Source: Echinococcus granulosus
Lineage: Eukaryota; Platyhelminthes; Cestoda; Cyclophyllidea; Taeniidae
NCBI RefSeq assembly: GCF_000524195.1
Contig: NW_020170423.1
Coordinates: forward strand, 219,436 to 283,435
Reading direction: 5' to 3'
DNA: 64,000 nucleotides
Positions 39,901-48,900 of the stretch are shown piece after piece (position 1 is the stretch's first letter; each line of letters begins with the position of its first letter). Below the pieces are notes generated by a model. The model ran no database searches and was not told the DNA's origin. It saw only the letters and a list, made by a program, of their open reading frames with translations. Made by a program: the position numbers and the translations under genes.

Positions 39901-42445
39901 TAAAATGTCCTCTCGCTCGCTATTCTTCCAGCCCGACTTTAGAATACGTTGTCGCATTTGAGCTATTCCTCACTACGTCTCAGGGCACTCAACTTTAAAG
40001 AGGGCTTGGAGACCAAAAGCGTATTTGGGTGAGGTCCGTGTTACCGAGTTTGGAGACCAAGCTACTAGTGGTTGAGAAATTGATATCATTCGACTGAATT
40101 AAGTAAACAAAACCCTCAAATGTTTTAGAAGAGGTTGTTGAAGTATCTGTACTGCTGTACTTCGTATTGGAACTGTTGAAGATGAAAGCGGAAGTAGCGT
40201 TGGTCATGCCTGAATGTGTCGTGTGCGAAGTTCTTTCTGGGATGCAAACTCCCTTTACAGTGTAGCCTGACTTTGCACATTCTAATGTTCACTAAAGAGA
40301 ACCAGTGCTCTATTAAGGACGGAGCATATCCTAGGAGTGCAAATTTTTTTTCTTATCGGTCCATGTGCTCAGTTGAATGTTTGCGTCACCCTCCTCTCTA
40401 ATGTGCTGATTGCAGAGCGCCTCAAACTTTCAGCTACGTTAACGGCTAGAGTAAGTGAAGGATAGTTTGTGTACTGATTTGTGCGAACCGAAGAAGGACA
40501 TCTGAACATGTCCACGTTGGGTGTCGATGTTCATGCAATAAACTTAAAGTGAAGCGAGTTGTGTATTTCAGTCTGCTGACTGAGTGATTTGTGGTGGGTA
40601 CTGATTCTTGTATCCATGCGTTTGTTGAAAACGAGTAAACACGTCATCTACAAATCCTCCCTAAAACATCCCCCAACTAGAAGGTGTAAGAGAAAAACCT
40701 CCTCTCGTCTTAAGAAAGTGCCGCGATTAGTCAGTCGGTGGAGAGGCGGACAAATTAGTACTTTCACAGGATAACACAACGCAAGCATAACTAATTCGTG
40801 GAAAGACTCGCGCCTCTTTACACTTCACCCGGATCGACAGTGAGAGTAGAAGAGTGGAAAGCGGAGAGGAGGAGTGAGGTAACGTCCAAATCACCTCCTT
40901 ATTCTCAGAAGCGCCTTGTTGATATACCTCCAAGATAGAAGTGATGACTAGTGCGCATTCTTGGCATTGGCAACAGACAATCACATGAATAGATGGGAAA
41001 TAAGGGTGAGAGGGGAGGAAATAGAGGTGGTCTGGGTTGGGTTGTTTACTTCCACAATTGGAACACTTGATAAAAGTGGAATTGGGAAATGAGGAGATCG
41101 TGAAACATAGTGCAAACTCCCTAAGAAGCTTTCCGCAGCTTGTTCTTGAGCAAGTAGCCTTTGTAGGTTCGTAAATCTGTAAATTTATCTGATTCCAGAG
41201 GGTTTCCTCAGGTCATGTTAGGCTTACCTCAACATTGACTAGTTTTGACTGGATCTTGTGAATGGCGTCTGCACGTTTCCTTCCAGAAGTTGCTTTATTA
41301 CCAACATACAGTAGTACTTGACGTTAATCCGACTTCTCTGCCACTGGGATGAAGACTGAACAAGGGACGATAGAAAAGGTGGCACAATTGACATATTACT
41401 CCTCATCATCATAGAGTTGAAAATTGTGATCAAACCATGCTTTGATGATAAATTTTGTGATTGGTGTCCTCACGGGCTTTCCTTACAGACGCGGAGTTCT
41501 CACCGCACCGCAGTGAAGAGCACTACTATTCCCGAGGCGGTATTGGTGGCGCGGCTCAAACCACGACTTCGGCGGAGCGATGGCGTTGCATCGGCGGAAG
41601 ACGCGAGGCGAATTTAGTGGAGGCGTCGGTCAGTGTCAGTGTAGGCCGGCCGCCACCTCCTCCACCACCTAAACCATCGATGCATCGCACCTCCCTCCCG
41701 CCCCTCTCGGACCAAGGCGATGGTAAGAGTGATGCGTGCCTTCTCGAATCGAGCCACTTCCTATCTATCCGCCCTCATTTACAGTTTTTTACTTGATCGT
41801 TGGGGTCGGGGTAGGGGGTGTTGAAAAGGCCGGTGTTAAGGGTGCTTGTTCAAGAGTGAACTAAATTCTCCCATTAACTCGTTTATCACCACTGCCACCC
41901 ATATGTGACGCGTTCCCCATCTTTCCAACAACTAGTTCAAAATGGTGTTGCGGTTGAGTTTAAGACATGAAAGAAGAAATGTACTGTCCCTGATCTTGGG
42001 ATAACCAGATTTTTTGTAATTTGGGGCAGAAGTTGCATAGATCGAGCATTTGGAGTGTGGTGGTCGATCCTCCTCTGCGATTCTGGTAGCGGTTGTGCTA
42101 GTGGGTGCTGTCCTCAGTGGTGCCCTTAGCTTGCTTTCTTTCTCAAGTGATCAACAAAACCGATTATTCCCTCAAGCCCTCACCTAACAACAGTTAACAC
42201 GACTATCGAACTAAGCACTCTTCACCGAAAAGTAAACCACAACCACTCTTAGTCCACCCGATCTTGGCTCCTTCCGCATCACCTGATTTGCAGTATCTAT
42301 CTTTCAAGATGTCGCGCCGGAGCTACCCTCACGCACCAGTTGTCTCCCACGAAGTCAAGTCACCTCACCCACCACCGCTACAGTCCTTGGTGCCAACCCA
42401 GACTGGAATCCTCCGCCCCTGCCACCGAAAAAGCACCCCTCTTGA
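17813..42445 (+). CDS. SOS: Son of sevenless (SOS) Ras/Rac guanine-nucleotide exchange factor
   Basis: SOS links receptor tyrosine kinases through GRB2 to Ras by catalysing GDP release at the plasma membrane. I resolve 21 exons: 17813-18113, 18700-18878, 18918-18986, 19637-20008, 22379-22540, 23484-23894, 27134-27446, 28955-29239, 29531-29903, 29961-30035, 30113-30275, 30344-30579, 31298-31559, 31789-31926, 34844-35026, 37152-37493, 37775-37927, 38464-38662, 39307-39675, 41489-41722 and 42294-42445. All are GT-AG; phases agree throughout and the sum is 1656 codons plus stop. Domain order is histone fold, DH, PH, REM, CDC25 and proline-rich tail, as in animal SOS (about 1330 residues in human), with extra low-complexity inserts. 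A short exon may be missing between 18986 and 19637, because the family has about 18 more residues there. Individual ends may be off by a few bases. Confidence 0.9.
19637..27446 (+). CDS. SOS: SOS segment: DH (RhoGEF) domain exons with inserts
   Basis: Exons 19637-20008, 22379-22540, 23484-23894 and 27134-27446. The DH start reads YEGCLRDLQTFLKTSNWSL, like the family's YYDLVKAFMAEIRQYIREL. EADLYQGFAYYAETLF and LLPRLLLMPVYQILYLADLL match conserved DH helices. Exon 23484-23894 carries about 90 residues of Ser/Pro/Gly-rich insert, with a CPLC motif near its start, between two DH helices; this is absent from human SOS. The last exon ends in phase 1 at 27446 (NDYIM|S), leading into the PH domain. 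Confidence 0.85.
20348..20450 (+). repeat. Local partial duplication of the preceding SOS exon end
   Basis: 20348-20393 reads NDIVFDISAHSLNYFPQ in one frame, closely matching DDIFDSTAHLLNYCLQ encoded at the end of exon 19637-20008, and is also followed by an AG. The next bases (from TGAAGCGCAAGAG to TAGTCTAACGA) resemble 20165-20205. It is probably a small duplicated block in the intron, not an active exon. Confidence 0.45.
21945..22300. repeat. Dispersed repeat family R3, copy 1
   Basis: Shares ordered blocks with 28805-28925 (GTTTAA-CCACTT, TGCTA--ATACCACA) and with 44705-45135 (GGAGAGTGCCATACC-ATAG, GACTCATC-type stretches). No coding capacity. Borders are approximate. Confidence 0.5.
23895..27133. 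other. Long SOS intron
   Basis: No exon recognised. Contains one copy of the palindromic repeat (26544-26561) and a T-homopolymer near 26281-26292. Short open frames on both strands show no family resemblance. Confidence 0.5.
26544..26561. repeat. Palindromic repeat, copy B
   Basis: TGTGACACATTTGTGACG, followed by GTGCAGATTCAGGTGGGAAA. Its flank matches copy C (TCAGGTG-GAAAATCGG), so the repeated unit is longer than the palindrome itself. Confidence 0.6.
27447..28954. other. SOS intron between DH and PH exons
   Basis: No exon recognised. The right end has a strong polypyrimidine tract of TC repeats before the acceptor at 28954, and a fragment of repeat family R3 lies just upstream of it. 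Confidence 0.5.
28805..28925. repeat. Dispersed repeat family R3, copy 2 (fragment)
   Basis: Resembles 21990-22110: both run TCATC-AGTGA-TCATC, AATC/GATCACT, GTTTAA-CCACTT-ATTC/ATGC, then CTGCTA--ATACCACA. It ends just before the SOS PH exon. Confidence 0.45.
28955..29903 (+). CDS. SOS: SOS segment: PH-domain exons with inserts
   Basis: Two exons, 28955-29239 and 29531-29903. SDRVAYLFTDCLLLLKRSG matches the PH strand HIFLFDGLMICCKS; AAFLFELECWRDVIVVS and RIVFSLKTPQEKADWLATL match the end strands and the C-terminal helix with its conserved Trp. Ala/Ser-rich inserts lie at about 29090-29160 and 29590-29830. The second exon starts at 29531 rather than at the later TAG acceptors, because only this start supplies the missing beta strand and keeps phase 1. 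The PH domain autoinhibits SOS and binds phosphoinositides. Confidence 0.82.
29961..31559 (+). CDS. SOS: SOS segment: linker and REM domain exons
   Basis: Exons 29961-30035, 30113-30275, 30344-30579 and 31298-31559. The helical linker reads IFQRYLRELPKQEIPL, then STPDASNNILFEPP, like the family's EPDSEENIIFEEN. The REM (Ras exchanger motif) domain reads TINKLIERITSH, RTFLQTYRRYLTASELVEL and VLSFIKKWVRNPSYF. In SOS this domain forms part of the allosteric Ras-GTP site. A Ser/Asn-rich insert lies at 30440-30510. Confidence 0.88.
31789..37927 (+). CDS. SOS: SOS segment: CDC25 (RasGEF catalytic) exons
   Basis: Exons 31789-31926, 34844-35026, 37152-37493 and 37775-37927. Conserved features are HPLELARQVTLYEWELYSRI (family LHPIEIARQLTLLESDLY), RVLDLLMLFEALGNLQG, LHSSPVHRLSDTF, PPAVPF followed by a diverged form of the family's GIYLT segment, LINFSKCHQIADL and DFLKNLDP. 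The catalytic helical hairpin region is present; AVGGQTRLIHLELKLPD replaces the usual FGIYLTNILKTEEG, a notable divergence. Exon 37775-37927 could also read through its weak donor (GTACTT) to a nearby stop. Confidence 0.9.
32559..32576. repeat. Palindromic repeat, copy C
   Basis: TGTCACATATTTGTGACG, followed by TCTCACTCAGGTGAGAAAAT. Shares its right flank with copy B. Confidence 0.65.
33690..34120. repeat. Dispersed repeat family R2, copy 1
   Basis: Shares long ordered similarity with 40555-41075: GACTGACTGAGTGA, AAAACATC-CCCAA, AGAAGGTGT, GATTAGTCAGTCGGTGG, TTGTTGATATA-CT-CAAG and CATTCTTGGCATTG. On the minus strand both copies keep an open frame ending in PPTD. Function unknown; a non-autonomous or fragmentary mobile element is likely. 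Confidence 0.6.
35027..37151. other. SOS intron
   Basis: No exon recognised. Contains palindrome copy D at 36072-36091. Confidence 0.5.
36072..36091. repeat. Palindromic repeat, copy D
   Basis: CGTCACATATACGTGACAT-type sequence preceded by CCAG, as in copy A (CCAGCGTCACATATA). A further TGTGACACC lies about 40 bp downstream. Confidence 0.6.
37531..37548. repeat. Palindromic repeat, copy E
   Basis: CGTCACGTATGCGTGACG, a near-perfect palindrome 38 bp after the donor of SOS exon 37152-37493. Confidence 0.65.
38165..38400. repeat. Dispersed repeat family R2, copy 3 (fragment)
   Basis: Shows GGAGATAATGCCTTA like 33988-34000, and GGTGACTCTGGCTAGATTG-TCGCTTCCA followed by GGAACA-TTGA, like 41025-41070. 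Shorter and more diverged than the other two copies. Confidence 0.4.
38464..42445 (+). CDS. SOS: SOS segment: proline-rich SH3-binding tail exons
   Basis: Exons 38464-38662, 39307-39675, 41489-41722 and 42294-42445. The tail is Ser/Pro-rich with several GRB2-type PxxP-R/K motifs: VPPPLPPKP, APPLPPRAS, PPPPPPPKPS and PPPLPPKKHPS directly before the stop. GRB2/Drk SH3 domains bind such motifs in SOS. The last exon is entered in phase 1 at 42294 and ends with TGA at 42443-42445. The larger open frames reported around these exons in other frames are shadows. Confidence 0.85.
39676..41488. other. SOS tail intron with repeat copy
   Basis: No exon recognised between tail exons 39307-39675 and 41489-41722. 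Largely occupied on the right by repeat family R2 copy 2. Confidence 0.5.
40555..41075. repeat. Dispersed repeat family R2, copy 2
   Basis: Partner of 33690-34120. The minus strand has an open frame (about 40727-40984) whose translation shares ITS-L--YQQG and AS-PPTD with the frame at 33877-34095. It lies in a SOS tail intron. Confidence 0.6.
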
Positions 42446-43025
42446 CGACCTCCATTCCTCCGTCTCCTCCCCTCGAGTCTTTCGCTTCATCCATCTGCAT
42501 TGACTGTACACTCGCATCCAATGTAAATTATGCAGGACAGGCCCCCTCCTTCCTCCCTCCCTCTATAACTTTATTCTCTATTCAGATTTAAGCGAGACTG
42601 AGAAGGAAGGCATAGGTTATGAAACAGTGAATACATTGCAATAGTACAAAAAAAAACACGTTTTGGCTTGTACATATACAGGGGTCTGCTGTGAGCAAGT
42701 GGTCGGCGGAGGCACGATACGAGGGGAGACGCGGTCACAAACCGAGGCGCTTGGCCAGGCGCTGCCGTACCGTAGTCTTGCCCCTTCGAGCTGAAATGGG
42801 GGCAGACTTGAGCATAAAGTTGTCCCGCCTTCACAATCCTCGGGGTAAAGTTGATTATCCGATGTGGAGTAGCGTTTGTCTCCATTTCAGTTATTCTTGT
42901 CAAGACTGCTTAAATTTTGTATGCGTAGGGGGGTTGAATACACACCCACCTATAAATAGCTTTCCCCGAGTTAAAAAAGGACGGCAAAACGCAATGCTCC
43001 GCATGACCTTGAACACTTAAAGTGG

Positions 43026-43031
43026 AATAAA
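43026..43031 (+). terminator. Possible SOS poly(A) signal AATAAA
   Basis: First clear AATAAA noticed downstream of the SOS stop, about 580 nt away, followed by GTGGGTTTTTT, a possible GU/U-rich downstream element. The assignment to SOS is inference. Confidence 0.35.
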
Positions 43032-43129
43032 AACTCCGCTGTGGGTTTTTTAGCACCAGAAATAACGCAACTTCTAAACTGTAGCCCCGCTATCAGTGCC
43101 ACCTCCATGCGCGCAAAATCAATGGGAGG

Positions 43130-43330
43130 AATTACTCGGCTCCTGTTTTAATGTACGGAGTGAATGCCTGGACGGATTCTCGAACCTGACAATGGCTACA
43201 AGGTATCGCCTTAATTAGTAGAGGACATTGTGAAGTGATGAACCTCAATGGGCAGCGGAGCTTAAACGAACGAGATGTCAGAGCTATTGGTAGAAAAGAA
43301 AAACTATATACAGACCTTGATATCAATCAT
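43130..43330 (+). mobile_element. Possible non-LTR retrotransposon (LINE) C-terminal remnant
   Basis: Reads APVLMYGVNAWTDSRT, like the LLYGSETW region that follows RT in many LINEs, then after a frame break SLNERDVRAIGRKEKL, like the closing I-R-N-E-D-I-R-R segment. A nearby VDKFVYL (about 43596) resembles another LINE motif but sits in the wrong order. Weak and heavily decayed. Confidence 0.3.
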
Positions 43331-44704
43331 GTCAAACGATATCGAGTGACGTCAAATCAAGTCGAACTACTTCGATCAAATTCTGTCTTGACTGGTATTA
43401 CCCATTGGGGATTGAGAAAACACGCATTCTATCAGTCGTACTTGGTGTCAATACTTCATTCATTTGCAGGGTCTAATACGATATAGTAAGTTAAATGCAA
43501 GGATGCTCGTTAAAAATATAAATTGAAAAGTGTAAATGCTAAAACTATGCGTTTTAGATATTGTATGGGTTAAGATTAATGAGACAATGAATTCAGTAGA
43601 TAAATTTGTGTACCTGATGATGTCCTACTATCTGGTGTTTGGAGAGGGGATACGTCGGCAGCACGATTGTGGGAATGCTAGACGATTGAAAGCGAATTAA
43701 CAAATTATCTGACCAGGTAACACACAACACGATAGCTTCGTGGTCTCAGATGCACAGGAGGAACACGATGAACTAATTAAATGGCGACCTACCGGAGAGT
43801 GGTGAGCTCCTCTGGGATGTGAGACGTTGTAGGGTCTTGGATAGGTCTGGGTGGAGATCATTCCCTTTCTTGGGGTGGAAGCAACGCGCCTTCTTTTGGG
43901 AAGTGCCCTGCCTTAAGGCAAATAAGGTAGCGCTAAGAGAGGACCTCTCTTGTATATCCAATACAAAATGCATCACATCACGTCCCTCTTGGTAGGTTAA
44001 GGCGGAGTGAGCTCGGTCGATCTTACGACTGCCAAGAAAGTTGTTTTCAAATCAATCAGAGCCTGTGCCTAAGGCGATTAAACCGTAATACTTCATTTGC
44101 TGAGGCAGTCATCTTTGCAGTCGACGATCCAAACCTTCTCTACCAGTACAGTACACAACTTTACCGATTCAACCTTTGTAAGGTGTTTTGCTCCCAAAAG
44201 CACACAACGTAGCAAGATCCACCCCGTTTCTATCTCACTGCTGCTTTCGAGCTGTTTACTCCGGTTGGGATACGATCGTCTAGTGTTAGTGCCGAAAAGA
44301 TATGATAATCATCAACTGCAGCTCGAAGAAATATCAGGAAGGGAGCGGTGGGGGGATGAAAGAGGAAGTGCCGCCCTCCCTCTCTCTCTTGCCGGGGAAT
44401 GATCCAATGATATATTTGTCCGCTTAACGACTGTTGGGATACAAAGGCACCAAAGTCATTTGTCATCACAAGTCAACTAGGCATTCAGTCATTCCCCAGA
44501 CTAGGATTCTCGGCGCGTTTTTACAAAGTACACGGAAAGACCGAAAAACATCAAGTTGAAGGTATTTGGAGCTTGGTGCCATCTACTTTTAGTATGTATG
44601 TGTGTGCCACCGGCTTCCCCTTTCCAGATAATGTAAATGTAACTAATTTCTACATCATCAGTTAGGTCAACCATTATAGAGGGTTACTCTCCCCACTTTG
44701 GTCG

Positions 44705-45135
44705 CCAAGACTTTTAATTAATGGCGACTGGTGAATCATCGTCATCATCAGAAATAGTGTCCCTCGGAATATAACGCATCGTCATCTATTGGCACATCAA
44801 CAGATTTACTGTTTGAAACCTATAATCCTGAGCGGTGCGTTCAGGTACTGCCTACTGCACCTTTTCCAAAGGCTAAATGAATGATTTGAGGGAAAACTAG
44901 TTTATGGAGCTCTGGGACAGAGGTGGGAAGGCTTCCTAAAGCGGACAAGCTCGAATCACAGCTCTCAGGATCAACCGACACCCATATAAGCAAGAATTAT
45001 AAAGAGCCAGTGGAGAGCGCATTAAAGAGTGCCATACCGATAGGGTGGCGCATAACCATGCCCCCATAATGCATATAAACAATTGCATGGATTTTACAAG
45101 TACCTACAAGTTGAAAATCATGAAGCGGTAATATA
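44705..45135. repeat. Dispersed repeat family R3, copy 3
   Basis: Shares GTTTGAAACC-ATAATCC-GAGCGGT and, further on, AGTGGAGAGCGCATTAAAGA followed by GTGCCATACCGATAG, with 21945-22300. Located between SOS and the KDM7-like gene. Confidence 0.5.
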
Positions 45136-45930
45136 CCGACAAACGCACAAACTTTTGTGATCATCGAATGCTGTTCCAAACGCAAACCAACACTTCGCTA
45201 ACTCAAATAATCTTTAGCTAAATGAACGCTGAAATCACCGTGGTTGTAGACGTATCTCATGGTCGTCATTTAACTTGTCCGAAATGAAGTAACATAATCT
45301 TTCTTCAAAAGGCCAAGCAAGAACGACATTTTTAAACTAAATACCACTTCTTGATAACTGTTGATTGTTTTCACTACATTTCACAACACAGGGACCTCGA
45401 CTAAACCAGTAAAATCTTGACACATTTGACTATTCTGATGTTGTTATGGAGTCTATAGTCAAAACACAACTAACAAAACACAAGGTGGCCTAAATTTTGT
45501 TGATTCCTTCAACGAACTCAATACATAACTTTCAGTTTTGGATTTACCTACAAGTCGATTATCCATTTCCCAAAAGAGAATTCCAAAATGATTTAAACTA
45601 AAGCGAAGTAATTAGAGAATAGGCAGCAAAATAAATGTCCAAGGATAGGTAATTTTACCAATTCATGGAGGTTACTCATCACTTTCAAAATGGCGCAGTG
45701 ATAATATTACATTTAAAAAATTTAATAAAGAAAGCGTCTTTAAATTCCTCCCTGCAATAAAACATCGACAGAAGAAACGGGATTTCAAAACTACTCCGAC
45801 TCCAATTGGTTGAAGGAGGTCTTAGTGGGCACAACCAATGAGAATTTAGCTCCGTCCCGTTTCGCGGGCTCACTAACACCTTATTAGAATTTAGCGAGTT
45901 GACACAGGTCATCAAATGAAGACAACTTAC

Positions 45931-48900
45931 TGGTCGAAGCACACCATGTGGGGTCAGGATCCTCAGCTTTTTGAGCAATTTTGGCGGCCCTTCTCCTTCG
46001 CCTCGACGCCCTCCCCTTAGGCCCAGTCTGCTCCAACTCGGCGGAGATGGGAAAAATGTCTGCAGAGGATGATAAAATTAAAAGGGAACTCGACTATCAC
46101 GTCATTCATGCGTGCACCCCTCTATGAAATGCCGTGTGTTTTTTATGGTAGGGTGTGACGATGCAACAATTGTCGGGACTCGAGATGATAACTTGGCAGC
46201 TATTTCATAATGATGATACAGTGATGTGATGAAACGATGGCTGACTTGATTGCAGTGTCATCACTCCTTACCCACCCAACCTCTACGGTGCTCCACCTCA
46301 GAAAGTCTTCAAGGATGACACAGAGTACCAAATCGGTGACGGTAAGGAGCGAAGTCTGTCCAAATGAAAGACACTTCTAATTTCGTTGGCTAGATACCAC
46401 GCTTGAGCACCACATCATGAAAGATGGCCGAGCCTGCAGATTACCGAAAAGAAGTCAATTCCTAGCTAGCGTTCCAATCTCAAGTTCTGCGAAATCGCCA
46501 CGAATGAAGCTGGAAGGAACTTTGATGAGTCTAACTCGATCCTTACCAGCTGGATACTGCCGAGAATGTAACATCTTTCTCAAGTTGACATTTCGATAAA
46601 TTCAGACAAAAGGTACAATCGTCTCGCAGAATGTGGCCAACACGTAACACCGCCCAGGTCTCAAATGAATCCTTCCTTAATAATAGTTCACCTTATAAGG
46701 AGCTTGATATTTAGAGATGCGTACTGGGTGCACCATCACCATCATCATTCCTGCCTTGCGGGTGGTTACAATCCACTAAAAGCTTCACGTTTCCCAAAAT
46801 AATGCCTGTAAGAGGTGCCGGATATGGCGTAGTGAAACCATATATGCGCCACTTGATGCTGAAGAAACCATCGATTAGGAAACCATCTTAGTGTCATGGC
46901 CCACCGGCCCTTCTAAACGCTAATACTTGAACTTTTGACGATGAAATGCCTTACTACACCTTAAGGAATGATATAAGATCCCAGAGTTTAATCAAATTTC
47001 GTCCAATAAGAAGAAATACAGACTCACAGTGGTCGTCAACAAGTCTACTACTTCGAAGTTCAGGTACTGCATCAAGCACTTCGTCCATAACGCTTTCTTC
47101 CTCGTCTTCGACTTCACGACCTCGCTTGTAGGACAAAGCGCCGTATCTAGTAAAAGAAAAAAGAGTGGAACAAGCAAAGTATTAATTCGTGAAAGGGCAC
47201 TTAGGCCACCATCAGAAGGAAAGTGAGCACACCGCACGGTGCCTGAGTCAGAAACTTGTGGGTCGGTGGATTCACTTTGGTCGTCCGCAGATGGAGATCT
47301 CTGTCTGGAGGTAATGCGCATAGAACGTCGGCCTCTTTTCTCTTGGTCAGGGGACGGTTTCAATAGGAATGACTGAACCAAATCCTCCAGCCTGGTTATA
47401 AGAGTGGAATAGGCGTATTGCAAGTAGGTCCTAGGGGGGAGGTGATAGTTTCGCTCGCCCTTTGGCAGCTAAAATAATCGGCAAAATAAAATACGAGAAT
47501 TTATTAAATTTTGAGCTTCAGTGTGGCACAACTGTGGTTAAAATCAAGGAGCAAGAGTGTAGTTATTAATAAGGTCTAGTAGACCCACTTACGCCCTTCC
47601 TTAATTCATACCACTGACGTAGTGGTGCGACGAGAGCGTGCGCGGCCTTTAGAAGATATGCCGGGGGCTCCTGACCGGCATACAAATAATCTAAAATGGA
47701 CGGATACTTGGAATTAATCTGCAGCGCGCCTGCTTCTCAATGAATCACTTGGAACATCAACAAATCCACATTTTAGTGAATACAGAAATAACAGAAAGCC
47801 AGAAAACAGCCTTGTTTTTCAGCAGAGGATAGAATGAGAGCTTACTGGTTAGTCTGCCGAGAATAACATCAGCAGCGTACCAGTGAAGTTTTTCAAAGCA
47901 GGGAAAAAGAAAGCGCTCCTCCGTCTCTTGGCTCACTTCCATGCGGTAGACACTGGGAATTGAAATACGCCATTAAATCCATCTTCAAAAGGCAAAAAAC
48001 CCAGCCCATTCTAAGATACACGCACTGAAGTTGAAGAGGAATGCTGAATAGAGTGAGGAAATTGCCGCCAAATACAAGGCTGTCCACCGGTGTGTAAACA
48101 GCATGAATCCAGCCGGAAGGGAGAAGAACTGTCTCGCCAGCTTTCAAGTGAAGCCGCGCCACAGGTATTTGTGGTTCTGAGAATCAAAAAAAAGTAGTAA
48201 GAGAAGGCTGTAATGATAAAGGCAAATGTCTCTAACATAAAATTACGACTGAGAACAGTGAGGGCAATATGCTCACTTACCACGTGTATCCGGGTAGAAA
48301 ACGTGGCGGTTATCGAAAAGGCCGTTCCAACTCCAATAAGCCTCCAAGTAAGGTCTGCGCGGTGGTGTCACGTAGAATATTTTCTCACCCTAAAGAGTGG
48401 ACTCTTCCCAAATTAATACAAAAGGTGACTAATAATGAGCCAGCTTTGGATTTGAATCAAATTTCTGTAAAATTATGACTACTTAAAATAAGCACCTCGA
48501 CAAGTAGTTTCAAGTGATATATTTTAGCAAGCCACAAATAAAAACATACTACAGGAACAAAAAACAGGGTCTAGGTACCCAGAGGACGTGATACCAGACG
48601 GAAGAGCCACCGAAATCGATGTGAAAGTCAGTGTAGGAGCCGGCCATGCTCATGAGGCAATACTTTTTGACATGCGGCTTTGCAGACGAAGTAGGACTAC
48701 TAAGTTCCTCGTCCTCGTCCGAGGGTTCTGGCCAGCAGTTGTCCACCAAACTCAACTCCTTCACCACATGCGGTGGCCGAGTGCATCTACCCAGCCTATA
48801 GGGAGCACAGAAGAGGATAACTGATCATTTTTTTGTTTGCAAATTCGATCACCATCATGGAATTTAGTAGCAATGATTACTAATTATTACACAAGAGATC

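Larger units (their letters stand above)
42446..45930. other. Convergent intergenic region between SOS and the KDM7-like gene
   Basis: No confident gene. It should hold both 3' UTRs. It contains a LINE-like remnant (43130-43330) and repeat family R3 copy 3. An open frame at 44097-44402 has no recognisable similarity. A candidate last KDM7 exon (minus, stop at 45672-45674) was considered but is not supported enough to include. Confidence 0.45.
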
